This document shows positions 7,656 through 15,436 of a stretch of DNA of 64,000 nt, one piece after another. Numbering within the stretch: the first letter of the stretch is position 1; every line of letters begins with the position of its first letter. Position numbers and translations under genes: made by a program. The stretch lies in NCBI RefSeq assembly GCF_003386235.1, contig NZ_QRDZ01000007.1:124001-188000 (forward strand). Reading direction: 5' to 3'. The stretch comes from Cohnella phaseoli (GTDB lineage: Bacteria; Bacillota; Bacilli; Paenibacillales; Paenibacillaceae). The notes under the pieces were generated by a model that saw only the letters and a list, made by a program, of their open reading frames with translations, was not told the DNA's origin and did no database searches.

Positions 7656-8843
7656 TTATGCCGATGCAGCGGGTTTGCCGGACGGCTTGTCGACACGATT
7701 CGAGTCCGAATAGGCGGCTTGAAGCTGATTAGGAACGCTGCCGAACAGCAGCCAGGACCATCCAGTCAACCGACTCAACGCAGTGACGACGACCCAGGAA
7801 ATCAGCAAGGCAAGCAGGAAGCCCCCGGCATACCAGGCGTGATGGATGAGCGTACTGCCGCCATTAGGCGGAAATTGCCGATAGACGAGCAGGACAAGCG
7901 GATGCACCAAGTACACGCCGAACGATACGATCCCCAAATGACGCAATCGGCCGACCCAGAACGAAGTGTTCATTTTTCCGCCAATCAGAAAAGCGATCTG
8001 GATCAGAACCAGCGGAGTGATCATCGTATAGAGATCCCACACGCCGTCGTATAGCGCATTCGAATACCTCGTCTGATACAGTCGAGCGTTATAGAACATC
8101 GTCACATAGGTAATGCCGGCCCCCAGCCAAACAGCCCAGAGCGCGATCCATGACGCTATTTTCGTTGCCGACAGATTTTCCTTCGCAATGATCAACCAGC
8201 CTTTGATCCGATCAAAGTAGATGCCCAGCCATGCCCCGAGAAAATAATGCCCGAAGTACGACAAAGACCAGCTCCCCCGATTCGTGACCTGCCAGTATTC
8301 GCGATTAAGCAGGAAAAATGCCCACTGTAAGCCGACGCCGATCAAGATCGCGGACGCCGCGAGCCATTTGTACCGTTTCATCAGAAACAGAAAAACCGGA
8401 AACAGCAGGTATAGCTGAATACTAATAAACACAAAATACAAATGCGTGTAGGCCTGGCCCTGCGACACTTTGCTCCAGAAGCTCGGCCACATCTGCGACA
8501 AATCCCAGGCGAAGCCGTTCTGATACCATCTCAGCACGAAATACACCATCGAAAACAGCAAATACGGAACGATAATATACATCAGCCGATTGCGATAAAA
8601 CTTCTTGAAGCGCTGCAGCGTGAGCGGCTGCGGATAATAGTTGTAGAACAGCACGAAGCTGCTGAGCAAAATAAAAGAAGTCGTCCCGATCTTGGAAAAA
8701 ATGTTCAGGAAGTTGTAAACCCCGAACAGAGTTGTATTTTTCATATCGATTGTTGCGAACGAGGTCGAGTGCACCATCAGCACGCCCAGAATCGCAATAC
8801 CGCGTACAATGTCGATTTCGTTTAATTTAGCGCGACGTTCCAT
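7656..8843 (-). CDS. Acyltransferase 3 family membrane protein (OafA/YrhL-like)
   Basis: Polytopic membrane acyltransferase (395 aa), expected to transfer acetyl or succinyl groups to an exported glycan. The signature at the N-terminus, NEIDIVRGIAILGVLMVHST, contains the conserved Arg and His. About ten hydrophobic segments follow. The start has a strong AAGGAGGAGAC site. It interrupts the usual comFC-yvyF neighbourhood, so it is an insertion relative to Bacillus. Substrate is unknown; a wall polymer or the glycan of the later operon is possible. Confidence 0.85.
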   Translation of the reverse strand: MERRAKLNEIDIVRGIAILGVLMVHSTSFATIDMKNTTLFGVYNFLNIFSKIGTTSFILLSSFVLFYNYYPQPLTLQRFKKFYRNRLMYIIVPYLLFSMVYFVLRWYQNGFAWDLSQMWPSFWSKVSQGQAYTHLYFVFISIQLYLLFPVFLFLMKRYKWLAASAILIGVGLQWAFFLLNREYWQVTNRGSWSLSYFGHYFLGAWLGIYFDRIKGWLIIAKENLSATKIASWIALWAVWLGAGITYVTMFYNARLYQTRYSNALYDGVWDLYTMITPLVLIQIAFLIGGKMNTSFWVGRLRHLGIVSFGVYLVHPLVLLVYRQFPPNGGSTLIHHAWYAGGFLLALLISWVVVTALSRLTGWSWLLFGSVPNQLQAAYSDSNRVDKPSGKPAASA

Positions 8844-8951
8844 GTCTCCTCCTTTTGATTGCAGGAATGATTTGGATGAGAGTGCAATCCGAAGTCACCC
8901 TATCATAGCATAGGCGAACGCCGTCGAAAAGGAAGTTTCAATGGAATATCT

Positions 8952-9701
8952 CTAGGAGCGGGCCCAGAGCAAGCCGTAAATTCGACGCTCTGATTGCGGT
9001 TCGGATGCTTGCAGTAAGACGCGAGCGCACTCATCAAGCGTGCTTCCGGTCGTGTACACATCGTCCAAGACCAGGATATTTCCGGAAAAAGAGCTCCGAT
9101 GAGTTGCTGCGAAATTGCCTTTCATGTCGACGACGCGACTGCGACGGGTTTTGAGACTTTGTTTCTCGGTGTGACGTAGGCGAAGGAGCAGCGGCTGATA
9201 GGTCATTCCGTACCATTGAGCCAATCTAATGGCTAACCGCTCAGCTTGGTTGAATCCGCGTTCACGCAGTCTCTCAGGAGCAAGCGGAACAGCCGTAATG
9301 AACGGGAAATGGGCTTGGGGATCCGCCGCTCGCAAACGCTCAAACGCAAATGCCGCCATAGCCGCCAAAATGGTCTCGACACCCTCGTTGCCCCGATATT
9401 TGTAAAGCGCCAGCCAGTTCTTCATCTCATCGGTGTATCGCACCGCGCAGCGACTGATCGCGTAAAAGCGTTCCGTCCTGCGAACGCAGTCCTCGCACAG
9501 CTCCGCGCGTCCGCAGACGCGACAGACCGGATTTGCAATCCAGGGGATGTTTTGAAGACAGGAGCCGCACAATGACGCCAAAGCCTTCCTCGGCGCCGAG
9601 TTCTTAACTGGAATAGGCACAGCGGCCGGACGAGAATCTCGCCCACAGATCGGGCATTCGCGCTTGGTCGGCGCAAACCAGCCACCTATGTTTATTGGCA
9701 T
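8952..9701 (-). CDS. comFC: ComFC-like phosphoribosyltransferase-fold protein
   Basis: Late competence protein (249 aa) needed for uptake of transforming DNA in Bacillus. N-terminal cysteine pairs (CPICG, CGSCLQ, CRVCG, CEDC) form a zinc-ribbon-like domain. The C-terminal phosphoribosyltransferase fold carries the PRPP-type motif NILVLDDVYTTGSTLDECAR, and the family segment PERLRERGFNQAERLA is present. It lies 114 bp after comFA. The small comFB gene found between them in B. subtilis is absent here. Confidence 0.93.
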   Translation of the reverse strand: MPINIGGWFAPTKRECPICGRDSRPAAVPIPVKNSAPRKALASLCGSCLQNIPWIANPVCRVCGRAELCEDCVRRTERFYAISRCAVRYTDEMKNWLALYKYRGNEGVETILAAMAAFAFERLRAADPQAHFPFITAVPLAPERLRERGFNQAERLAIRLAQWYGMTYQPLLLRLRHTEKQSLKTRRSRVVDMKGNFAATHRSSFSGNILVLDDVYTTGSTLDECARVLLQASEPQSERRIYGLLWARS

Positions 9702-9750
9702 GGGAAGATCACTCCTATTTGGACGAGATAAAGTTCTGAAAAGTTACGAA

Positions 9751-9768
9751 TGAGGGGAAAGCCCCTCA
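9751..9768 (-). other. Hairpin in the comFA-comFC gap
   Basis: TGAGGGG and CCCCTCA form a perfect 7-bp stem with a 4-base loop. There is no immediate T run on the minus strand (TTCGTAACTTTT follows), so it is at best a weak terminator or an mRNA processing/stability element between comFA and comFC. Confidence 0.45.
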
Positions 9769-9815
9769 CATTTCGCAAGAATTAGCTTTGCCGACTGGGT
9801 CGCCTGCTGCGATAC

Positions 9816-11861
9816 TCATCGTTCTTTTAAGTAACCTCTGCGTTTTGCAGCGGTATTCATCTTCTGGATCTGTCTTACCGAGCTTCGCTGAGAGCTTGTC
9901 CACTCCGGAGCGCCGTAGTAGACGAATCCGAATGGATCATCCCCCGAACGCCCCGCCCTGCCCGCCATCTGGACGAGCGAAGACGCATCGAACAGCGAGT
10001 TATGGGCGTCAATGACAAAAACGTCGCTACGCGGGATCGTAACGCCACGCTCCAAAATCGTCGTTGTCACAAGAAGCTGTACGGAGCTATCCCGGAAAGC
10101 GACAACTTTGTCGCCCCGCTCCTCGTCTTGAGAAGACGTGCCCGAGATCGCCGAAGCAGTCAGTCCAAGACTCTTCGCACCCTGACGGAGCAGGCGAACC
10201 ATCGGTTCCACCTGTTTCACGTATGGCACGAACAGAAACACCTGCGCTCCTCGGGCGACGGATCGACGTATTGGGCTCAGCAGCTTACTAGGTATTGTCT
10301 GCTTACCAAGCATGAAGCGGATAGACGGCAGCTTTAATCTACCGGGCACAGGCAATGGATAACGATGGTACCGAACCGGAACTCTCGCATAGCTCAGTTT
10401 CCCGCGCGACACATCACGCTGCATCGCAACTGGAGGCGTTGCGCTAAGATATACCGTGCGCCCCTCCGGTTTGCCGCATTTACCCGCAGCGTAATGAAGC
10501 ATCGGATCGTTGTGGTACGGAAAAGCATCCAACTCGTCAATCAGCACGAGATCAAACGCCCCTTGAAAACGAAGTAACTGATGGGTCGTCGCCAAAGTCA
10601 GCTCTCCTTCCCGCCACCGATCCGGACTCCCTCCATACAAAACAGCAAATCTGCGATCAGGGAACGCTTTAGCCAGCCTCGGCGCCAACTCCAACACGAC
10701 ATCCCTTCTTGGCGTCGCCACTAGTGCTCGCCCCCCTCTCTCCAGAACCGAATCCAGCAGCGGGAAAATCATCTCGGTCTTTCCCGCTCCCGTCACGGCC
10801 CAGAGCAGAAACGAACGCCCCCGGGAAGCCGAAGGGTCTTCCAGAAAAGCGAGCGCTTCAGCCGCAGCGTCGCTTTGCGCAGGGCTGAGCCCCCAGCGCT
10901 TGGCGAGATAGCGTCGAACTTCTTCGGCTTCGGCCGCGGTTGTGGAATTTACAGCCGGTTTGACGGCTATTTCGGGCGTCGAAGTGGCGGCCAAATGAGA
11001 CGCCGACTTCGCGGCCGATATGGACATCGGGCATGTGGATTCGGTGCCCGCCGAGCCTGGGACCGGCGCGCCGACTATGAGCAGCTCGCATTCGCGGCTG
11101 CGCCCCATCGTCAGGCAAGCCTCGCAATACGCGCAGGCTTGCCTCCCACATGCGGCGCACTCCGTGCGCCGCAGCCTAGCGCTGCCGCAACGCCGGCAGC
11201 GCAATTCCGGGGCGCGACGCCGTCCGCGCCCCCACAACAGCCGAGCGCGGCGCAGCGCCCGCTCGGCCCAACCAGGCAGCCCCGCCGCAGCGGGGGCTGC
11301 AACATCATCGGGGGCCACGGCAGCCGTAAGCTGCACGGCCCCCAACAGCGCCGCGAGCTGCAGCGCAGCAAGCGGCTTGACGCCCGCGCTGCCTGCCGGC
11401 GCGGCGTCCAACAGCTGCTGCGCTTCCTCGCGGAGCAGCGAGCGGCCGGCCATGCGCTCGGCCGCTAACCCCGCCGCTTCGATCAGGCGCGAATCCGCCC
11501 CTTCCTTCAGCGCAACCCACTCTATCTCTCCACTGTATCCGGCGGATCTCGCCACATTCGCCAACCGATCCGCCCAGCTGCCGTCCTTATCTCGCCCTTC
11601 TACTGAACCTTTCGCGGAAGCTTCCTTCCCGCCGTGCAAACCCGTCGTTCGCTCAGCGTGTCTATCCGCCTTGGCCGCTCCCTCCCACTCTTCCTTCAAC
11701 AAGCGGCACAACCGCTCCGCCTCGCCCAGAGGAAGCTCCTCGCGAAGGCGAACGACTTCATCCGCTCTTCCGCTCCAATACTGGCGATCCGTCTCCCAGT
11801 CGATGGAGAATATCGCCTTACGCTCTCTATTCAGTCGCACCGCATATACGACAACTCTCAT
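9816..11861 (-). CDS. comFA: ComFA-like DNA-uptake helicase
   Basis: DEAD-box-type ATPase (681 aa) that helps drive single-stranded DNA into the cell during transformation. A four-cysteine zinc motif lies near residues 220-250 (CRRCG, CAACG, CAYCEAC). Walker A is near residue 355 (AVTGAGKTEM), Walker B DELDAF near 442. The C-terminal helicase motifs include a segment ending in QMAGRAGRSGDDPFGFVYYG. The ATG at 11861 with AGGGAG is chosen over an upstream in-frame extension to 11957, which covers a terminator-like repeat. The N-terminal third is long and GC-rich. A diverged copy of the first 46 codons exists at 14978-15118. Confidence 0.93.
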   Translation of the reverse strand: MRVVVYAVRLNRERKAIFSIDWETDRQYWSGRADEVVRLREELPLGEAERLCRLLKEEWEGAAKADRHAERTTGLHGGKEASAKGSVEGRDKDGSWADRLANVARSAGYSGEIEWVALKEGADSRLIEAAGLAAERMAGRSLLREEAQQLLDAAPAGSAGVKPLAALQLAALLGAVQLTAAVAPDDVAAPAAAGLPGWAERALRRARLLWGRGRRRAPELRCRRCGSARLRRTECAACGRQACAYCEACLTMGRSRECELLIVGAPVPGSAGTESTCPMSISAAKSASHLAATSTPEIAVKPAVNSTTAAEAEEVRRYLAKRWGLSPAQSDAAAEALAFLEDPSASRGRSFLLWAVTGAGKTEMIFPLLDSVLERGGRALVATPRRDVVLELAPRLAKAFPDRRFAVLYGGSPDRWREGELTLATTHQLLRFQGAFDLVLIDELDAFPYHNDPMLHYAAGKCGKPEGRTVYLSATPPVAMQRDVSRGKLSYARVPVRYHRYPLPVPGRLKLPSIRFMLGKQTIPSKLLSPIRRSVARGAQVFLFVPYVKQVEPMVRLLRQGAKSLGLTASAISGTSSQDEERGDKVVAFRDSSVQLLVTTTILERGVTIPRSDVFVIDAHNSLFDASSLVQMAGRAGRSGDDPFGFVYYGAPEWTSSQRSSVRQIQKMNTAAKRRGYLKER

Positions 11862-11905
11862 ACACTCCACTCCCTGGCATGAGCCAATAATCTCTCGGAA
11901 ACAAC

Positions 11906-11954
11906 AAAAAAAGCCCACCCTCATCACGCCTACACGGCAATTCGAGGTGTGCTT
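11906..11954 (-). terminator. Terminator-like repeat, copy 1 (upstream of comFA)
   Basis: On the minus strand AAGCACACC pairs imperfectly with GGTGGGCTT, and a run of seven T follows. The outer arms resemble those at 12557-12612 and 15186-15244. It would stop transcription entering comFA from the rearranged patch. Confidence 0.6.
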
Positions 11955-12006
11955 CACCTTGCTGCAAGCCTATTTAGTACCCGTAGTCTCCCCGCTCCGA
12001 CCGGCA

Positions 12007-12461
12007 TCACGTTACTTTGTCGACTTCAAGCCGCGAACTAAGCTCACGAATCCGCCCTGCAGGTAGTCCAGTCATTTCTTCCACAATAGCCGGATCAAGC
12101 CCTTTGGCCAGCATTTTAGTGGCGATTTCTTCCTTACTTTCTTGCCTGCCCTGCTCCAAACCCTTCTTCTCCCAGGAGGTTAACCATTCCATAACCATAG
12201 CCTCTCCTTCAGTTCTGTTTGCTCTATCTTCTACACCAACTGCTCGTTCTCCGCTTCCGTTAATGGCAAATACGTTTCGAAAAATACCGTCAGCAACTTC
12301 ATTCTCGCCGGGTCCAACTGAAGCCGTGTCATCATCCGTAGAAATTCTAATTTTACGGTTACGCAGTCCTTCTTATTATATCCCATGCTGCTCAACAATG
12401 CAGCAGCCACCGGATTGTTCTTCCGCACAAACTGACGCCAACTTTTCTTGCGCAACTTCAC
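12007..12461 (-). pseudogene. Rpn-family (PD-(D/E)XK nuclease / YhgA-like) gene relic
   Basis: Two fragments of one gene in different frames. The first (12231-12461) reads FVRKNNPVAAALLSSMGYNK and LEFLRMMTRLQLDPARMKLL. The second (12007-12198) reads EKKGLEQGRQESKEEIATKM, then LAKGLDPAIVEEMTGLPAGR. This pattern is the C-terminal half of Rpn-type proteins annotated as transposase or cytosolic protein in Paenibacillus. The N-terminal nuclease domain is missing, an in-frame TAG follows the first fragment, and a frameshift lies near 12200-12230. Clearly decayed. Confidence 0.75.
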
Positions 12462-12556
12462 CTCCTAGAAAAAGGTTTCAATAACTCCTTGTACTGTCGA
12501 TCATGATCTATTGTAGCTGCATTGCTCATCCCGACCACTCACCCTATTTTGCCGCA

Positions 12557-12612
12557 AAATGCAAAAGCCACCCATCCCCCTGACCATCAAGAGAAAGAGC
12601 GGCGTGTGCTTC
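12557..12612 (-). terminator. Terminator-like repeat, copy 2
   Basis: On the minus strand the element runs from AAGCACACGCCGCTC to GGGTGGCTTTTG and can form an imperfect stem followed by a short T run. It shares most bases with copy 3 at 15186-15244. It lies upstream of the Rpn relic. Confidence 0.5.
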
Positions 12613-12984
12613 TCGCCCGAACAGATTTAGCAACACCGAGCAATGTTTAGTGAGTCATTTATGGGTAAAAAATTGGATGACAAAACAAAGGAGGTTACGG
12701 ATTTGCGGATAGGCTAAGGTAGGTGAGGATCGGGATTATGTTGACGTGGAGCCGAGGATTAATGCGCGAGTACGTTTTCGGAATTGGACAAAGGCGGGTA
12801 TGTTGAGGAGGCCGGAATTCGTGGAGTTTGTAGTTTAATGCCCGAGGTCTTTGGCTCTCGGGCTGAATGTTCTTATACAACAAAAATCCACAAAATACTG
12901 GATGACCAGAAGGAAGACGAGGACTAAAGTAACATTTTTGATAATTTTAAACTTTTTTTGTAACAAAATGTATTTAATCGTGTC
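12613..12984. other. Gene-free stretch before the secreted pair
   Basis: No convincing reading frame was found. It holds one perfect 7-bp hairpin (GCCCGAG at 12840-12846 with CTCGGGC at 12857-12863) without a T tract, and turns AT-rich from about 12930. The AT-rich end is shared with the region before 14702 and is likely the promoter region of the secreted pair. Confidence 0.4.
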
Positions 12985-12995
12985 TTAATATATGA

Positions 12996-13009
12996 AAGCT
13001 GGCCAGCTT
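12996..13009. promoter_or_regulatory. 14-bp palindrome upstream of the secreted pair, copy 1
   Basis: AAGCTGGCCAGCTT is a perfect palindrome 24 bp before the start codon at 13034. It directly follows a -10-like TAATAT (12986-12991); no good -35 element was found. The position suits an operator over the transcription start or a leader stem-loop. The second copy (14706-14719) differs at symmetrical positions and is still a perfect palindrome. Confidence 0.6.
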
Positions 13010-13033
13010 ATCACGTCGAGAGGATGATCTGTA

Positions 13034-13504
13034 ATGAAAAAAAGAAATTTACTGCTTTTCTTTGCACTCGCATTAGGTATTTGCTTAACTTCTATTACTG
13101 CTGCAGCTGCAATTAATTTCGATCCTGGCGGTGTTGATGATATTCCGCCTCTGGCTTTGGATGCGTCCGATGAGGAAATGATACAGCACAAACAGATGTT
13201 AATGGAGAAACTTAAGAAAGAATTGAAATTCGAACCTCTTAGCGGAGACGAAACTTTGGGCAAAGAAATTATGATAAGTGAAAAGCTTGTTAAGCTCCCA
13301 CCTGACACAAAGCTGGAAGGAATTATTATTTCGGACCATGGTTATAACTCCGACGATTTACCCGCATATAAGATTTCAAGAGGCGATTCGCTTATTAAGG
13401 TCAGCATTGCAACTGGAAAAATACTTGATGAACACCTAGACCCTTCTGCAAAAGGACAATCGCCATTTTCTTTCTTGGATGCGTTCACTTTTTCGGAAAA
13501 ATGA
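13034..13504 (+). CDS. Unknown secreted protein, first gene of the metzincin pair
   Basis: Protein of 156 aa with a clear signal peptide (MKKRNLLLFFALALGICLTS, cut probably after an Ala run near residue 26). The mature part has an Asp-rich start with PPLALDASDEEMIQHKQML, then a charged helix, then SGDETLGKEIMISEKLVKLP, and a beta-rich end. I do not recognise a family. It is read with the metalloprotease gene 31 bp downstream, so it may be a partner, inhibitor or chaperone of that enzyme. AGAGG lies ten bases before the ATG. A truncated paralogue lies at 14702. It has the opposite strand and lower GC than its surroundings. Confidence 0.8.
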   Translation: MKKRNLLLFFALALGICLTSITAAAAINFDPGGVDDIPPLALDASDEEMIQHKQMLMEKLKKELKFEPLSGDETLGKEIMISEKLVKLPPDTKLEGIIISDHGYNSDDLPAYKISRGDSLIKVSIATGKILDEHLDPSAKGQSPFSFLDAFTFSEK

Positions 13505-13535
13505 TAATACCAATTCCAATCTATGAGGTGAGAAA

Positions 13536-14495
13536 ATGAAAAGACACTTATTGAGCTTCATTGCACTTTTCTTAGTTTTTGTGACCTTCAACACTACCAT
13601 TTCCTCTGCTCACCACTATAGATGGATGATAATGGATCCAGCTAAGCATGCGGGATCTGCTGGTTTTAATAACATTTTCCTGTCCATTTTCAACAACGGC
13701 TATACCGAATATGGTTATACTCCTGGTGTCAGCATTGCGCCACAAATTGTCGCAGCATTCAACGCGTGGACAAGTAAGATACCTCAAACAAATTTCCGTG
13801 ATATAAGTTCAACTGATGATATTAAAGTTGTTCAAATTTCATCTACAAGTACTTCATGTCAATTAAGTGCCGCAGCTTGTTTAGATGTAACTTTACGTGC
13901 CTTAGATTCAGATAGAAATGCTCACTTCAACGTAACAGGTACCATTTTTATTAGGGACACATACGCAGGGAGTGATGCACTTGAAATTTTACTTCATGAA
14001 ATCGGCCACGCACTTGGTTTCCACGAAGGTTATGTAGACTCCACCGGGGCATGCAACAATGCATTGACCAGTGTAATGGACGCTTGGCGATGTGATAAAC
14101 TGTCAGAGCCTTCTACCACCGATGTGAATGATTACAATAATGTGATGGGGGGGCTCATAGGAACAGCAACTGACATTTCCCATACTTGGGTTGGAAATCA
14201 GTTAAATCTAAGCTTTAAAGATAACGCTATTGGTGAATACAACTATTGGGTTCACTACTACAAGGTAGGCGATACAACACTACTTAAAGCAGCCAATGTA
14301 ACGAAAGACATTGGATTAGTCAAGGGAATAACAACCTCTACGAGCCATGTCGCTAAGGATAGGATTATTACTGAAAACCTACTATTTTCAAAAGCCGGGC
14401 GTCCATCTGGACAATATAAAGCTGTAATAAAAACTTATTACAGAAACAACTTTAGTAGAAATGGGCCTGAAGTAACGTACTACTTTAATATCTAA
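13536..14495 (+). CDS. Secreted metzincin (matrixin-like) zinc metalloprotease
   Basis: Exported protein of 319 aa. A signal peptide (MKRHLLSFIALFLVFVTFNT, cut near SSA-HH) is followed by a catalytic domain. It contains the full metzincin zinc site HEIGHALGFH at about residues 154-163 and a Met-turn-like SVMD about 18 residues later. The strand FIRDTYAGSDALEILLHE leading into the helix is typical of matrixins (M10). About 120 residues after the Met-turn form a beta-rich tail of unknown type. GAGGTGAG precedes the ATG and a terminator follows. Substrate is unknown; cell wall proteins or a competitor protein are possible. It is the second gene of a two-gene plus-strand unit. Confidence 0.88.
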   Translation: MKRHLLSFIALFLVFVTFNTTISSAHHYRWMIMDPAKHAGSAGFNNIFLSIFNNGYTEYGYTPGVSIAPQIVAAFNAWTSKIPQTNFRDISSTDDIKVVQISSTSTSCQLSAAACLDVTLRALDSDRNAHFNVTGTIFIRDTYAGSDALEILLHEIGHALGFHEGYVDSTGACNNALTSVMDAWRCDKLSEPSTTDVNDYNNVMGGLIGTATDISHTWVGNQLNLSFKDNAIGEYNYWVHYYKVGDTTLLKAANVTKDIGLVKGITTSTSHVAKDRIITENLLFSKAGRPSGQYKAVIKTYYRNNFSRNGPEVTYYFNI

Positions 14496-14507
14496 GTTCT
14501 GAAATAT

Positions 14508-14540
14508 CCCCGCCCGGCAACTTGGCTGAGCGGGTTTTTC
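14508..14540 (+). terminator. Terminator after the metzincin gene
   Basis: CCCGC (14509-14513) and GCGGG (14530-14534) form the stem base, with partial pairing inside, followed by TTTTT and a further T-rich stretch. It ends the two-gene plus-strand unit 14 bp after the stop codon. Confidence 0.8.
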
Positions 14541-14701
14541 TGTTTTTCTTTATCAAAATAGATCGAGAGCCTAAGCCACCAGGTTGAACGTTTTATTAAT
14601 CGACATCAATCCACAATTCCAAAAATGAATATATTAAAATAAGTTAATTATATAAATTTTTACTATTTTTCAACAATTTTCATTAAATAGTGTTTTAATA
14701 T

Positions 14702-14984
14702 ATGAAAGCTGATCAGCTTATCATATCTAGCATTAGGTATTTTCTTCACGACGATCACTGCTGCAGCTGCAATCAATCTAATCCTGTAACTGAAATCAAT
14801 TCCCGTCCTGAAGCTTTTGATGATTTACCGCCCTTACCGTTGGACGCATCTGATAAAGATAAAATAATGTACAAACAAAAGGTGTACGAGAAGCTCAAGT
14901 CCGAAGGAATTTTCGAAGTTGTCAGCGGTGATGAAACTTTAGGCAAAGAAATTTTGATAAATAACAAACCTATTAAACTACTGG
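14702..14984 (+). pseudogene. Truncated paralogue of the 13034-13504 gene
   Basis: The frame reads DDLPPLPLDASDKDKIMYKQ, then SGDETLGKEILINNKPIKL, matching PPLALDASDEEMIQHKQ and SGDETLGKEIMISEKLVKL of the intact gene. Compared with copy 1, a stretch holding the ribosome binding site, start codon and most of the signal peptide is deleted; the remaining signal-peptide codons are in another frame. After about 14984 it joins an antisense fragment of comFA, so the C-terminal half is lost. The upstream AT-rich region and palindrome are kept. Non-functional as a secreted protein. Confidence 0.8.
14706..14719. promoter_or_regulatory. 14-bp palindrome, copy 2
   Basis: AAGCTGATCAGCTT is a perfect palindrome in the same context (TTTAATATATGA before it, ATCA after it) as copy 1. 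The centre GGCC of copy 1 has become GATC, two symmetrical changes that keep the dyad. This points to selection on the symmetry before the gene decayed. Confidence 0.6.
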
Positions 14985-15118
14985 GGATCTTCGCGGAGCA
15001 ATATTCCAAGGCGGAGCAGACTCCTACTGCTCCAATACTTGCGATCCGTCTCCCAGTCGACTGAGAAGACGACCTTGCGCACCTGTTCTATCCGCACCGC
15101 ATATACGACAACCCTCAT
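14978..15118 (-). pseudogene. Diverged comFA 5'-end fragment
   Basis: From an ATG at 15118 with GGGAGTG upstream, the minus strand reads MRVVVYAVRIEQVRKVVFSV, then DWETDRKYW, and stops after 46 codons at 14978. It aligns with the start of the intact ComFA (MRVVVYAVRLNRERKAIFSI, DWETDRQYW) but with several substitutions. It is therefore an old duplicate or a copy from a related strain. Its end is fused to the truncated paralogue on the other strand. It adjoins the gene at 15437, probably the former upstream neighbour of comFA. Confidence 0.8.
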
Positions 15119-15185
15119 CGATTTTTCACTCCCTTAAAACTTCATCCTCAGTTCCACTCCACTCGCAACGCGACCAATCGCCAAC

Positions 15186-15244
15186 AAAATACAAAAGCCG
15201 CCCATTCCCCTGAATTCATCAGGAGAAAGAGCGGCGTGTGCTTC
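15186..15244 (-). terminator. Terminator-like repeat, copy 3
   Basis: On the minus strand GCCGC pairs with GCGGC at the base and CTCCTGA with TTCAGGGG inside, followed by TTTTG. It would terminate the transcript of the gene at 15437-15862. It is closely similar to copy 2 at 12557-12612. Confidence 0.6.
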
Positions 15245-15301
15245 ACGACCGTCTAGCTTTTTCACCATCGTAGCATGTATCCATGCAACGAATCAATTGG
15301 G

Positions 15302-15397
15302 TTTTCTCTTTCATCAGTCTTCTCTTCCATCAGTTGTCTTTCCACCAGTTATCTTTCCATCAATTTCTCTTTCATCTGTTTTCTCTTTCACGCTTTT
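15302..15397. repeat. Degenerate tandem repeat, about six units of 15-16 bp
   Basis: Units approximate TTnTCTTTCCATCAG: for example TTTTCTCTTTCATCAG, TCTTCTCTTCCATCAG, TTGTCTTTCCACCAG, TTATCTTTCCATCAA, TTTCTCTTTCATCTG. The plus strand is pyrimidine-rich, so any minus transcript is purine-rich. It lies between the stop of the 15437 gene and terminator-like copy 3. No function can be assigned. Confidence 0.75.
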
Positions 15398-15436
15398 CCC
15401 AGTAAAGATCCCTTCCCCACTGTTTCCCTTCTATAC

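Noticed and set aside
12840..12863. Hairpin as a terminator before the secreted pair
   Set aside because: A perfect 7-bp stem but no T run on either strand.
15302..15397. Possible CRISPR array
   Set aside because: Units are contiguous 15-16 bp tandem repeats without spacers, and no cas genes are present.
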